A DNA stretch of 64,000 nucleotides from an uncultured bacterium (GCA_947169285.1 CAMVPB010000002.1:1-64000); one strand, 5' to 3'. Numbered from the stretch's first letter, positions 38,703 through 49,544 are shown. Notes: a model not told the origin generated them from the sequence alone. Numbers and translations: made by a program.

Positions 38703-40463
38703 ATGAAAAATATTAAAGAGGATGAAAAACTAAGTATTTTAAATCACAGTTGTGCTCACTTATTAGCACAAGCGGTAAAACATTTATATCCAGAAGCAAA
38801 ATTTTGGGTAGGACCAGTAGTAGAAGAAGGATTCTACTATGATATTGATTTAGGAGATAAAAGTATTACTGAAGAAGATTTACCATTAATTGAAAAAGAA
38901 ATGAAAAAAATAAGTAAAGATGGTAAAAGGATAGTAAGACATGAACTAAGCAAAGAAGAAGCTTTAGAAATGTTTAAAGATGATCCATATAAGATTGATT
39001 TAATATCTAGAATGGATGAAAAAGATACGGTTATTAGTTGTTATACTCAAGGAGATTTTACTGATCTTTGTAGAGGCCCACACGTTGATACTGTAAAAGA
39101 AATTAAGCATTTCAAATTATTAAAAACAAGTGGAGCTTATTGGAAAGGAGACTCTAATAACAAGATGCTTCAAAGAATATATGGAATATGTTTTGAAAAT
39201 GAAGAGGATTTAAATGAACATCTAAAGTTACTTGAAGAAGCTAAAGAAAGAGATCATAGAAAAATTGGTAAAGATTTGAGCATTTTCATGTCTAATGATT
39301 TAGTTGGAAAAGGTATGCCTTTGTGGTTGCCAAATGGCGCATTAATTAGAAAACAATTAGAAAACTATATATATGAAAAAGAACAAAAGCTTGGTTATAA
39401 GCATGTGTATACTCCTTGTGTTGGAACAGTAGATTTATATAAAACTTCAGGACACTGGGATCATTATAAAGATAATATGTTCCCATCTATGAAAGTAGAA
39501 GATGAAGAGTTTGTTCTTCGCCCAATGAATTGCCCACATCATATGCTTATATATGCAAATGAGTTACATTCATATAGAGATTTACCAATAAGAATAGGTG
39601 AATTTGCAACTGATTTTAGATATGAAGCAAGTGGAGCAGTTAAAGGAATTGAAAGAGTAAGATGTATGTGTCAAAATGATGCTCACCTTTTTGTAAGACC
39701 TGATCAAATAGGAGATGAATTTAAAAAGGTAGTAAAATTAATACTTGATACGTATAATGATTTTGGAATAAAGAATTATAAATTTAGATTATCTTTAAGA
39801 GATCCAGAAGATAAAGAAAAATATTTCAATGATGATGATATGTGGAATGAGGCAGAAAACAAATTAAGAGAAGTATTAAATGAATATGGATGTGAATACA
39901 CCGAAGCAATTGGTGAAGCTGCTTTTTATGGTCCTAAACTTGATGTTGAGGTTAAACCTGCAGTTGGTCCTGAGGTAACATTATCAACTTGTCAACTTGA
40001 TTTCTTATTACCAAAAAGGTTTGAGCTTTCATATATAGATAGTGATGGAGCCAAAAAAACTCCAGTTGTAATTCATAGAGCAATATTTGGAACATTTGAT
40101 AGATTTACTGCATTTTATCTTGAAGAAACAAAAGGATTACTTCCTTTATGGCTTTCTCCAATGCAAGTTAATATCATTCCGGTTAATAATGAATACCACT
40201 TAGAATATGCTGATTGTATAAAAAAAGAATTAGAATCTCATAATATTAGAGTAAGCGTTGATGATAGAGAAGAAAAACTAGGTTATAAAATGAGAGAATC
40301 AGTTATTAAGAAAACTCCATATACATTAATACTTGGAGATAAAGAGAAAGATACTAATACTATTAGTTACCGTTTAAGGGGAACTGAATCTACTGAAAAT
40401 ATAACTATAGAAGACTTCATCAATAAGTTAAAAAAAGAAATAAAAGATAAAACTATATTCTAA
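38703..40463 (+). CDS. thrS: Threonine-tRNA ligase
   Basis: [25 protein letters not shown], class II motifs. Confidence 0.97.
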   Translation: MKNIKEDEKLSILNHSCAHLLAQAVKHLYPEAKFWVGPVVEEGFYYDIDLGDKSITEEDLPLIEKEMKKISKDGKRIVRHELSKEEALEMFKDDPYKIDLISRMDEKDTVISCYTQGDFTDLCRGPHVDTVKEIKHFKLLKTSGAYWKGDSNNKMLQRIYGICFENEEDLNEHLKLLEEAKERDHRKIGKDLSIFMSNDLVGKGMPLWLPNGALIRKQLENYIYEKEQKLGYKHVYTPCVGTVDLYKTSGHWDHYKDNMFPSMKVEDEEFVLRPMNCPHHMLIYANELHSYRDLPIRIGEFATDFRYEASGAVKGIERVRCMCQNDAHLFVRPDQIGDEFKKVVKLILDTYNDFGIKNYKFRLSLRDPEDKEKYFNDDDMWNEAENKLREVLNEYGCEYTEAIGEAAFYGPKLDVEVKPAVGPEVTLSTCQLDFLLPKRFELSYIDSDGAKKTPVVIHRAIFGTFDRFTAFYLEETKGLLPLWLSPMQVNIIPVNNEYHLEYADCIKKELESHNIRVSVDDREEKLGYKMRESVIKKTPYTLILGDKEKDTNTISYRLRGTESTENITIEDFINKLKKEIKDKTIF

Positions 40464-40541
40464 TAGGGAGATGAAAAACTTGACAAAATCCTCAAAATAT
40501 TGTATAATTATACCACTAATCTTAAAGGGGGTTTGTTTAAG

Positions 40542-40967
40542 ATGAGAAATAGATATTTATTAGATTATTTGGATGAGAATTATTATAAGAAGTTAGAAAG
40601 AAGTTTAAAAAAATACAACATGATGGCTTATAAAAAACTTGTATTTGATTTTTATCCTAAATTAAGAGTGGGTGAGTTTGTTGGTGAACTTGTTTCAATT
40701 AATAAGCATGATCAAACAGAAACTTATGAATTAAAGTTACCTACAGATAATCTATTTATTAAAGTTTATGGTGAAGTTAAATTAAATTATACTGTATATA
40801 AAAATCAAAATACAGTAATGTTAAATTCACTTGAACCAAAAGACATTTTAATGGATGGACATAAAACTGAGTTAACAGCTTATAAAGGAATAATGATTTC
40901 AAAAGCTAATGCTCAAAAAGAGATGTTTAAAATTGACTTAATTAGTAGACTAGAAGGAAATAAATAA
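40542..40967 (+). CDS. Hypothetical protein
   Basis: 141 aa from ATG 40542, promoter TTGACA near 40480. Confidence 0.6.
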   Translation: MRNRYLLDYLDENYYKKLERSLKKYNMMAYKKLVFDFYPKLRVGEFVGELVSINKHDQTETYELKLPTDNLFIKVYGEVKLNYTVYKNQNTVMLNSLEPKDILMDGHKTELTAYKGIMISKANAQKEMFKIDLISRLEGNK

Positions 40968-41032
40968 TTTCCTTCTTTTTTGCTAAAAAAACTTGTAATT
41001 TTTTTTTAATTATGTTATATTATTTTAGCGAT

Positions 41033-41109
41033 GGACCTTTAGCTCAGTTGGTTAGAGCATCCGGCTCATAACCGGGCGGTCGCAGGTTCGAGTCCTGCAA
41101 GGTCCACCA
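41033..41109 (+). tRNA. tRNA with CAT anticodon (Met; fMet/Ile2 not excluded), CCA encoded
   Basis: Cloverleaf, anticodon stem CCGG-ctCATaa-CCGG. Confidence 0.93.
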
Positions 41110-41117
41110 CTTATTTT

Positions 41118-41202
41118 GCAGGTGTGGCGAAATTGGCAGACGCACTAGACTTAGGATCTAGCGGGGTGACCCATGGGGGTTCAAGTCCCTTCACCTGCAC
41201 CA
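41118..41202 (+). tRNA. tRNA-Leu (TAG), CCA encoded
   Basis: Long variable arm; anticodon loop ctTAGga. Confidence 0.93.
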
Positions 41203-41270
41203 ATTATTTGACAATCATATGATTGTTTTTTATTTGAATAAAATTCTATAATAATATTCAAACTAATAGT

Positions 41271-42548
41271 ATGAATAAAAACAAATTTAATAAAAACTTA
41301 ATAGAATTTATAAAAAAATCCACTTGTTCTTTTACGTGTGTTGAAGAAATAAAAGGCATATTAAATAAAAATGGTTATACTGAATTATTTGAATCTGATT
41401 TTAATGATATTAAAACTAATAAATTTTATATTACTAGAAATAATGCAAGTATTATTGCAGTTGAAATTCCTGAAAATAAAAGTGACTCTTTTATGATTGT
41501 AACAACTCATACTGATACTCCTGCCTTATTATTAAAACCAAATTGTGCTTATACAAAAGAAAAATATTTAAAATTAAATGTAATGCCTTATGGAGGACTT
41601 CTTAATTTTGGATGGATTGATCACCCATTATCATTATCGGGTAGAGTAATTGTTAAAGATAAAGATAATTTGAAGTCTAAAATAGTTGATTTTAAGAAAC
41701 CTATGTTGATAATCCCTAGTGTTGCAATACATCAAAAAAGTGATTCTAATACTAATTTAAAATTAAATGAGCAAATAGATTTACAACCCATATTGACTAT
41801 TTCTAAAGATATTAGAGAGTTTAATAAACTATTATATAAAAAATCCGGTGGTGAAGTAATAGACTATGATTTATACGCCTATAACAGCGAAGAGCCAAAA
41901 TTGCTGGGGATGAATAATGAAATATTAGTTTCTCCTAGAATTGACAACTTAACAAGTGTTTATTCTGGCTTAATGGGTTTTATAAATTCAGAGCCTTCAT
42001 GTATTAAAGTATTTTGTGGGTTTGATAACGAAGAAATAGGAAGCTTAACAGAAGAGGGAGCAGATAGTAATTTTCTTCTTAATGTCCTTAAAAAAATATC
42101 TGCAAAATTGGATTTTGATTTATCTGCTTCATTACAAAAATCTTTTATAATTAATTCTGATAATACGCATGCAGTTCATCCAAATCATAATGAATATGCC
42201 GATGATACTGGCAAAGTTTATTTAAATGAGGGAATTGCAATTGTTAGAGAGTCTGGAACATCTACAAATTCAATTTCTTCTTCAATAATTAAAACAATAT
42301 GTGAAAAGAATAATGTTGAATATCAAATTTCAACTGCTAGAAGTGATATAACAGGAGGTTCAACACTAAGCGGGATTACTCTAAGACATGTAAGCATTTT
42401 ATCTATTGATATAGGGATACCTCAATTATCTATGCACTCATCAGTTGAAACATGTGGAATAAATGATATATATGAATTATATAAATTAATGTATCATTTC
42501 TATGAAATTGAAATTGTAAAAAGTCATAGAAACATCACTTTAAAATAA
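41271..42548 (+). CDS. M18 family aminopeptidase
   Basis: THTDTPALLLKPN, DNEEIGS, HAVHPNHNEY. Confidence 0.9.
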   Translation: MNKNKFNKNLIEFIKKSTCSFTCVEEIKGILNKNGYTELFESDFNDIKTNKFYITRNNASIIAVEIPENKSDSFMIVTTHTDTPALLLKPNCAYTKEKYLKLNVMPYGGLLNFGWIDHPLSLSGRVIVKDKDNLKSKIVDFKKPMLIIPSVAIHQKSDSNTNLKLNEQIDLQPILTISKDIREFNKLLYKKSGGEVIDYDLYAYNSEEPKLLGMNNEILVSPRIDNLTSVYSGLMGFINSEPSCIKVFCGFDNEEIGSLTEEGADSNFLLNVLKKISAKLDFDLSASLQKSFIINSDNTHAVHPNHNEYADDTGKVYLNEGIAIVRESGTSTNSISSSIIKTICEKNNVEYQISTARSDITGGSTLSGITLRHVSILSIDIGIPQLSMHSSVETCGINDIYELYKLMYHFYEIEIVKSHRNITLK

Positions 42549-42652
42549 AATTTATTTCATTTTCTTTACACAAAATGTAAATATATAAAAATTTTATCTT
42601 GAAAAGGAAAAGATAACATAGTATTCTTAAAATAGAAAGAGGTGCAAAGATA

Positions 42653-44392
42653 ATGAAAAAATTATCAAAATTAGTTTTTATAGCTTTGTTATTTACTATA
42701 GGGTTGGTAAGCGTTAATGCGGCGCCATTTAAAATAGGTGATGAAGAATTTGAAACATTAAAAGATGCTGTAGATGCCGCTCCAACTGATGGAACAAAGA
42801 CAACAATTGTTATGACAGAAGATGTTACTGGAGGATCTGGAGTAATAGTACAAGCCGGAAAGAATTTGGTTATCGATTTTGGGGGACATAGATATGAAAC
42901 AGAAGCTCCAATGGTTGGATCAAGCGGAACTGAAACACAATCATTTCAATTATTGAAAGGATCTACTGTTCATATAAAAAATGGTACATTGATTCCAAGC
43001 ACTAGAAGTGATTCAAAAATGTTTATTCAAAACTATTGTGATTTAACAGTAGAAAATATTACAATAGATGGAAGTACAAACCCTAATGCTGGCTTTTATG
43101 CAATTAGTTCAAATAATGGAAAAGTAAATATTATTGGAAATACTTCAATAAAAGTTAATCCTGAAATTGCTAGCGCAAGAGCATTTGATATGTGTTGGGC
43201 TCCATTGGTTGGAACTGATACTCCATACGCAGGAGGAACTCAAATTACAGTAGATACTACTGGTAAAATTGAAGGTATGATTGAGCTTGATGTATGGGGA
43301 ACATTTTCAGATGCAAATGGGATTAAAAGTACTTTAACTATTAAAAATATGGATTTTGCTGGTACTTGGAGTATTGATGAAAGACTTGCTAATCAATTAT
43401 CAATTGAAGGTGGTAAGTTTAATAGTTCTGTTGAGAATTATTTAGCTAGTGGAAAAAGTGAATACACTACTGATAATAAAGTATTTGAGGTTTTACCATC
43501 TGGAACAATTAAAGTAAAATCTAATGAAGTGTTTGTATTAAAAGGTAAAACTGCCAATGTGGAAGTTGAAGTAGATGATTTATATAAAAAATATGTTACA
43601 TATGGCATTGAAAATACAGAAATAGCAACTTATAAAGATGGGGTTATAACTGGTTCAAAAGTTGGTAATACAACTTTATCAGTTGGTCTTGGTAAATTAG
43701 GTGATTCAGTAAGCATTACAGTATTTGAAGTAAAACCTGCCGAGAGTGAAGATGCTTCTGAAGAAGCAATAAATGAAGAAGCTAATACAGTTACTACCCA
43801 TATAGTTGAAGCGGCTTTATCAGAAGAAAATGTAGAGGGTCTTGATGAAGAAACAATTGAAAATGTAAAAGAAGCAGTTTTAGCTGGTAAGACTGTTGAA
43901 ACAGAAGTAGAGTTTAAAGATGTTAAAAAAGATGATATTCCAGAAGAAATTATGAAAGATATAGAAGCAGAAGCAAAAAAGGAATCTGGAAAAATAGTTG
44001 GATATTTAGATATAACTTTATTATTAAAAGCTGATGATAATGATTTGGGTAAAGTTACTAAATTACCAGCTCCAATTAAAGTGTCAGTCGAAGTAGATGA
44101 TTCATTAGGTAAAGTACCAGAAAATACTACAAGAAAATACTTTGTAGTGAGAATACATGATGGAGAAGCAGAATTATTAGATGCGACTTACAAAGATGGT
44201 AAATTAGAATTTGAAACAGATAGATTTTCACAATATGTATATGGATATGCTGATACTACAAATGAGAATCCTAATATTCCAAAAACTGGAGATAGTATTA
44301 CATTATATTTAGTATTACTTGGAATGTCAATTTTTGGAATTGTTTGCGTAATAGCTTTAAATAAAAAAAGATTAATGAGCATTACAAAATAA
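42653..44392 (+). CDS. Sortase-anchored surface protein, beta-helix-like plus Big2-like domain
   Basis: Signal peptide; NPNIPKTGDS + TM + KKR tail. Confidence 0.78.
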   Translation: MKKLSKLVFIALLFTIGLVSVNAAPFKIGDEEFETLKDAVDAAPTDGTKTTIVMTEDVTGGSGVIVQAGKNLVIDFGGHRYETEAPMVGSSGTETQSFQLLKGSTVHIKNGTLIPSTRSDSKMFIQNYCDLTVENITIDGSTNPNAGFYAISSNNGKVNIIGNTSIKVNPEIASARAFDMCWAPLVGTDTPYAGGTQITVDTTGKIEGMIELDVWGTFSDANGIKSTLTIKNMDFAGTWSIDERLANQLSIEGGKFNSSVENYLASGKSEYTTDNKVFEVLPSGTIKVKSNEVFVLKGKTANVEVEVDDLYKKYVTYGIENTEIATYKDGVITGSKVGNTTLSVGLGKLGDSVSITVFEVKPAESEDASEEAINEEANTVTTHIVEAALSEENVEGLDEETIENVKEAVLAGKTVETEVEFKDVKKDDIPEEIMKDIEAEAKKESGKIVGYLDITLLLKADDNDLGKVTKLPAPIKVSVEVDDSLGKVPENTTRKYFVVRIHDGEAELLDATYKDGKLEFETDRFSQYVYGYADTTNENPNIPKTGDSITLYLVLLGMSIFGIVCVIALNKKRLMSITK

Positions 44393-44397
44393 TATAT

Positions 44398-44425
44398 AAA
44401 GCTAGCAGTTAATGCTAGCTTTTCT
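44398..44425 (+). terminator. Rho-independent terminator
   Basis: AAAGCTAGCagttaatGCTAGCTTTTCTT. Confidence 0.65.
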
Positions 44426-44441
44426 TGATTAGAGAGGTAAT

Positions 44442-45203
44442 ATGAAAGAGAAAAGAGTTAGTAAAATTATTATAATTTCTACATTAGTATTATTTATTTC
44501 AACTTTCATTTATTCAACATATAATATAGTAGTTTGGTATATAGATGGCAAAAACAATGAAAAGATGTTAAAAGAAACACAAAATTTGATATTTGAAGAT
44601 GAGATAGAAGAAGATATAATAGATGAAAATACAATAAATAATATCGATTTAAAAGCATTAAGAGAAAAAAACAATGAAGTAGTGGGGTTTATAAAAGTGA
44701 ATGGTACTAACATTGAATATTCTATAGTAAAACATAAAGATAATTCATATTATCTTACTCACAGTTTTGATAAAAGTTATAATAAATATGGTTGGATATT
44801 TGCCCATTATGCTAATAAATTTGATGGAACTGATAAAAATATTACATTATTTGGACATAACATGAGAAATGGAAGTATGTTTGGCTCTTTAAAAAACGTA
44901 TTAACTCCTGAGTGGCAATTAAATGATAAAAATTTAGATATTATTTTTATAACAGATGAAGGCAAGTATATTTATCAAGTATTTTCTACTTATAAAATAT
45001 ATAAAGAAGAATATTTTGCAACCCCATCATTTAAAAATAATCAAGAATTTTTAAAATTTGTAAATACAATAATAAAGCGAAGCACAAAAAATTATAATGT
45101 TGAAGTTGGCGAAGATGATCAAATATTGACTTTATCTACTTGTGCTAGCAACAATAATTATAGAGTAGTGTTACATGCTAAAAAAGCTTATGCAATAGAA
45201 TAG
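44442..45203 (+). CDS. Class B sortase
   Basis: TM, VNGTNIEYSIVKHKDNSYYLTHSFDKSYN, TLSTC. Confidence 0.88.
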   Translation: MKEKRVSKIIIISTLVLFISTFIYSTYNIVVWYIDGKNNEKMLKETQNLIFEDEIEEDIIDENTINNIDLKALREKNNEVVGFIKVNGTNIEYSIVKHKDNSYYLTHSFDKSYNKYGWIFAHYANKFDGTDKNITLFGHNMRNGSMFGSLKNVLTPEWQLNDKNLDIIFITDEGKYIYQVFSTYKIYKEEYFATPSFKNNQEFLKFVNTIIKRSTKNYNVEVGEDDQILTLSTCASNNNYRVVLHAKKAYAIE

Positions 45204-45213
45204 TGAGGTTTTA

Positions 45214-45648
45214 ATGAATAAATTTTTAAAAATATTTTTACTTAGTTTATTGTTATTTACTTTTTCATCATGCAAAAATTTAAATTCTGATATTAATAAA
45301 AGTAGAAACAATAATAAAACAGATGAAGTTGAATATCCGACATATAGCATCCAAGAATATAATAAAATGGAAAAATATGAGATAAATAAAACTATTAATA
45401 ATATTAAATACATATATACATATTTCTTTAAGGAAAATATGTGCGTCAACTCAAAAGAAGAACTTATTTTTAATACAAATGTAACTGCTAAAACATTTTA
45501 TGAAGAAAATAAGTCTAATGAAGAATATATGGATATTAACATTAATAATAACAAGGTAACATATTATTATAATCCTGAATATTTTGAATATATGATGTAT
45601 CCAAAAGATGTATTAATCGAATTATTAAATTCAATAGAAAACGAATAA
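45214..45648 (+). CDS. Small lipoprotein, unknown function
   Basis: Signal peptide with lipobox-like LFTFSSC. Confidence 0.65.
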   Translation: MNKFLKIFLLSLLLFTFSSCKNLNSDINKSRNNNKTDEVEYPTYSIQEYNKMEKYEINKTINNIKYIYTYFFKENMCVNSKEELIFNTNVTAKTFYEENKSNEEYMDININNNKVTYYYNPEYFEYMMYPKDVLIELLNSIENE

Positions 45649-45653
45649 AATTG

Positions 45654-45682
45654 TTGACAAAGTAATAAATATAGTGTATATT
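45654..45682 (+). promoter_or_regulatory. infC operon promoter
   Basis: TTGACA-17-TATATT. Confidence 0.7.
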
Positions 45683-45700
45683 ATATGAGTAATAAAAAAA

Positions 45701-45794
45701 GAAAGAAGTGTATTCACTCACCTGATCGATTAATTGATAGGTAAAAAGCTTATAAATAAGTTTTTAAGTGAATACGTATGTATTCATTTTTTTA
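45701..45794 (+). promoter_or_regulatory. L20-leader-like attenuator upstream of infC
   Basis: GTATTCACT (45710-45718) pairs AGTGAATAC (45767-45775), mutually exclusive with terminator GAATAC-gtat-GTATTC + T-run. Confidence 0.65.
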
Positions 45795-45817
45795 TTTAAA
45801 ATTTGGAGGTGTTTAGA

Positions 45818-46336
45818 ATAGCTAAACAAAATGACGCTCTTATAAATGAGCAAATTAATTTTAAAGAAGTAATAGTAATTGGTCCTAATGGTGAAAAGAT
45901 GGGATTAAAATCAATTGAAGATGCTAGAACATTAGCTTCTTATGCGGGTCTTGATTTGGTTTTAATGACTCCAACTCCTCAACCTGTTTGTAAAATTATT
46001 GATTACAACAAATATCGTTATGAGAAACGTAAAAAAGAAAAAGATCAAAGAAAGAAACAGATGGCACAAAACCTAGAAATTAAAGAATATAGATTAAGTG
46101 TTACAATTGATGTTCATGACTTTGAAACAAAACTTAGAAATGCAACAGCGTATTTACAAAAAGGACATAAAGTTAAAGTTACTATTAAATTTAAAGGAAG
46201 ACAAATAGCACATCCAGAACTAGGAAGAGATGTTATTCTTAGATTTTGTGATAGACTAGAAGGAATAGCTATTAAAGAAAGCGAGCCTAAATTAGAAGGT
46301 AGAAGTATGGGGCTTACTTTAGCACCAATTAAATAG
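45818..46336 (+). CDS. infC: Translation initiation factor IF-3, probable AUA start
   Basis: IAKQNDALINEQINFKEVIVIGPNGEKMG; SD GGAGGTG 6 nt upstream of ATA 45818. Confidence 0.9.
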   Translation: MAKQNDALINEQINFKEVIVIGPNGEKMGLKSIEDARTLASYAGLDLVLMTPTPQPVCKIIDYNKYRYEKRKKEKDQRKKQMAQNLEIKEYRLSVTIDVHDFETKLRNATAYLQKGHKVKVTIKFKGRQIAHPELGRDVILRFCDRLEGIAIKESEPKLEGRSMGLTLAPIK

Positions 46337-46352
46337 AAAGAAGGGAAATATT

Positions 46353-46541
46353 ATGCCAAAACAAAAATCACATGGTGGAATTAGTAAAAAAATTAAAGTA
46401 AGAGTAGGTGGAACTACTAAAATTGGAAGACCAGGAGGAAATCATAATACTGGTAAGAAAAATACAAATTTTAACAGAAAAAATAGAAAAGGTACTAGTT
46501 TGAGTAAAGGTGACTCAAATAGATACAAGAAAGTGATGTAA
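46353..46541 (+). CDS. rpmI: 50S ribosomal protein L35
   Basis: MPKQKSHGGISKKIKV... Confidence 0.95.
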   Translation: MPKQKSHGGISKKIKVRVGGTTKIGRPGGNHNTGKKNTNFNRKNRKGTSLSKGDSNRYKKVM

Positions 46542-46554
46542 GGGGGATTAAACT

Positions 46555-47004
46555 ATGACAAGAGTTAAAGGTGGAGTAGTATCTAAAAATAGAAGAAGAA
46601 AAGTTTTAAAACAAGCTAAAGGATATTTTGGAAGTAAACATAGATTATATAAAACAGCTCAAGAACAACTTTTCCATTCTGGTGCTTATAGTTACCAAGA
46701 TAGAAAGAAAAGAAGTGGAGACTTTAGAAAACTTTGGATAGCAAGAATAAATGCTGCTGTTAGAGCTGAAGGAATGAGCTATTCAAAATTCATTAATGGT
46801 CTTTCAAAAGCAGGTATATCTATTAATAGAAAAATGTTAAGTGAACTTGCAATTGCCGATCCAAATGAATTTAAGAAAATAATTCAAATGTCTAAAGATG
46901 CTTTAGAAGGTAAAATTAAAAAAGAAGAAAAAGTTGAAAAGAAAGAAACAAAAACACCTGTTAAAAAGAAACTAAAAAAGAATCAAAAGATTTATCTACA
47001 TTAA
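46555..47004 (+). CDS. rplT: 50S ribosomal protein L20, frame-interrupted C-terminal extension
   Basis: [38 protein letters not shown]...; -1 frame continues to 47096. Confidence 0.93.
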   Translation: MTRVKGGVVSKNRRRKVLKQAKGYFGSKHRLYKTAQEQLFHSGAYSYQDRKKRSGDFRKLWIARINAAVRAEGMSYSKFINGLSKAGISINRKMLSELAIADPNEFKKIIQMSKDALEGKIKKEEKVEKKETKTPVKKKLKKNQKIYLH

Positions 47005-47096
47005 CAGTTGCTGAATTAAAAGAATTAGCAAAAAAGAAAAAAATTGAAGGATATACTTCAATGAAAAAAGCAGAATTATTAGATGCTTTAAAATAA

Positions 47097-47124
47097 ATAG
47101 AACTTATATTAAGTTCTATTTTTC
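47097..47124. terminator. Bidirectional terminator
   Basis: AGAACTTatattAAGTTCTATTTTTCTTTT. Confidence 0.65.
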
Positions 47125-47859
47125 TTTTACAAAATTATTTAAATATTCATTATAAGCATCAATTTCTGATGTATTATCAATCCTTTTATATTCTATATTT
47201 TTTTCTTCTAATATTTTTTTTATAAAGTAATCAGTAAGATATGGATTTCTCATAAATAGAGGACCTATTGTATATGTTCCATAGAAGTTTTTATATGTGT
47301 ATCCTTCAAATTTATCTTCTATGGTATTTCCACAACCTTTTTCTATTGAGAATAGTGGTGAATCTACTTCATAAAGTGTTCCACATCTATTTTGGAATCC
47401 TATTATTAATTCATCTATTAAATTTGATTTTAATAATACTTCACCAGTTATTCTAAATTTTATTTCATCTGTATAATTTTCTATATCTATTACTTTTGTA
47501 TAATAGTTAAATATTTTTAATGTAGTTATTTTCTTTTTATTAAAGTCTATTATATGATCTCCAAATAACTCAATAGCATTTCCTGTAATAAAGAAGTATT
47601 TATTATTTTCAATAGCTTCTTTTATTTCTTTTTTATATTTTTTTAAATCATTTAATACTAATAATTGATATTCTTCTGTTCCACTTCCTATATAAAATAT
47701 ATCATATTTATTAAAATCAATTTTGTCATTTATAGTAAGAAATGTTACTTCAATTTCTATATTTTGTCTTTCAAAAGCTTTTTTTAATGCTCTTATATTG
47801 CCATTTTCACCATATAGATTCATTAAATCATAATATAAATGTGCTATTTTAATTTTCAT
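47116..47859 (-). CDS. gatD: Lipid II isoglutaminyl synthase glutaminase subunit
   Basis: MKIKIAHLYYDLMNLYGENGNIRAL; IGSGTEEYQ; adjacent murT. Confidence 0.88.
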   Translation of the reverse strand: MKIKIAHLYYDLMNLYGENGNIRALKKAFERQNIEIEVTFLTINDKIDFNKYDIFYIGSGTEEYQLLVLNDLKKYKKEIKEAIENNKYFFITGNAIELFGDHIIDFNKKKITTLKIFNYYTKVIDIENYTDEIKFRITGEVLLKSNLIDELIIGFQNRCGTLYEVDSPLFSIEKGCGNTIEDKFEGYTYKNFYGTYTIGPLFMRNPYLTDYFIKKILEEKNIEYKRIDNTSEIDAYNEYLNNFVKEK

Positions 47860-49183
47860 TATTATCACCTTTTAATAATTCTTTTAATAATATACCCGTA
47901 TCAAAACATACGATAGGGTAAACATTACCTAATGTTTGAGATTCAATAACATCTATTAAATCTTCTGTATAATCTTCAACTAAAATACATTTATCTCTAT
48001 CTATTCCAGCATATAATAATCTATTTAATATATTATATCTAAATTTACCAACTATAACTATTTTATCAATAGATTTATCTTTTAATTCTTCAAAATCTAT
48101 ATCCCATAACCATGATAAATCATTTTCAGCATATCTTCTTGAACAATGGTTAAAACCAGTGACAATAGTTTTAGTTCCTTTTTCATGTGATAAATAATCT
48201 AGTGTTTGTTTATAACTTAAATTATTTTCACTTTTACTAAGAAGTATTTGCCATTTTCTATTATTATGATTAAATACTAATGGATCCTCTTCGTTTTTAA
48301 TATTTTTAAAATATTCTAATATTTTTTCTTCAGGAATATTGATAGATATCCCAAGAGCATAACAAGCTAAATATGCATAAACTGTGTAAAAGAAATTCTT
48401 TTTAATTTTTATTTCATTACTATTTATAGATATCTTTCTGTTTTCAATATCTAAGTTATCAGCATATACATCTAACTTTGGTCTATTAAAATCATTATTA
48501 GGACATTTATATTTTCCTAAGTGTCCATAATGATAATAATCATATTTTAATTTTGTTCCACAAACAGGGCAGTAAGAAGCATCTTTATAATTGTAATCAA
48601 AACTCTTTGAATAATCATTTTTATTAATGCCATAATATATATTTAATTTATGCTTAAGACTTAATTTATAAATAATAGGATCATCAGCATTAACTATTAA
48701 ATGAACACTATCTTTTATATTTTTTTTCATTTCATTAAATATATAATCTGTATGAGCATTTCTAGGAGGTTGATCTCTTGTTATATTTGTAAGTACATAA
48801 TGTGTTAAATCAAAATTTTTAAGTATACTTACAGAGTGCTTTTCATCAAGTTCCATAAGTAATACATCTTTTTTAAATTTTCCTTTTAGATTTACATTTC
48901 TAAGTATTAAAGAAGCTATTCCATTAATTGCATTACTTCCTTCTGAATTATATGCATAACTTAAACCATAATAATCAAGTAGGCCAGCTATCATATTAGT
49001 TGCTGAACCTTTACCAGAAGATCCACTAACACCAATAACATATTTTGGGTATTTAATTTTTTTAAGTATATTTGGATCTATTTTTAAGGCAATACTTCCA
49101 CCAATAACTGTTCCTTGTTTACCAAATAATTTACTTAGTTTATTTATAAAATTTGAAATCATTATAGCTAAAAATTTCCTCAT
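47849..49183 (-). CDS. murT: Lipid II isoglutaminyl synthase Mur-ligase subunit
   Basis: GVSGSSGKGSATNMIAGLL, CPVCG...CP zinc site. Confidence 0.88.
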   Translation of the reverse strand: MRKFLAIMISNFINKLSKLFGKQGTVIGGSIALKIDPNILKKIKYPKYVIGVSGSSGKGSATNMIAGLLDYYGLSYAYNSEGSNAINGIASLILRNVNLKGKFKKDVLLMELDEKHSVSILKNFDLTHYVLTNITRDQPPRNAHTDYIFNEMKKNIKDSVHLIVNADDPIIYKLSLKHKLNIYYGINKNDYSKSFDYNYKDASYCPVCGTKLKYDYYHYGHLGKYKCPNNDFNRPKLDVYADNLDIENRKISINSNEIKIKKNFFYTVYAYLACYALGISINIPEEKILEYFKNIKNEEDPLVFNHNNRKWQILLSKSENNLSYKQTLDYLSHEKGTKTIVTGFNHCSRRYAENDLSWLWDIDFEELKDKSIDKIVIVGKFRYNILNRLLYAGIDRDKCILVEDYTEDLIDVIESQTLGNVYPIVCFDTGILLKELLKGDNNEN

Positions 49184-49307
49184 AATATTTCACATCCTAT
49201 GTAATAATTTTACCTCAAAATGCTTAATCTGTCTATATTTAACTAGTTTTGTCGATATTAATGAAATGTAAAGTAAACTAATATAGAATATAAAATAGGT
49301 GAGTTAT

Positions 49308-49538
49308 ATGAATATGGTTTATAAAGATGAAACGCTATATGTTGATATTTTTAGTGGAGAAGAAATAGATAACATTAATCACATTAAAAGACAAATGTTT
49401 AGTGTGTTAAATGAGTATGAAATGAATAATGTAGTAATTAATATAATAGGGGGAAACTATAATAAATCTCTTATTAATGATTTAATATATGATTATCATA
49501 AAAATTATAAAGGTAATATGATTATTGATATAAAATAA
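49308..49538 (+). CDS. Small hypothetical protein
   Basis: MNMVYKDETLYVDIFSGEEID... Confidence 0.5.
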   Translation: MNMVYKDETLYVDIFSGEEIDNINHIKRQMFSVLNEYEMNNVVINIIGGNYNKSLINDLIYDYHKNYKGNMIIDIK

Positions 49539-49544
49539 AAAGAA

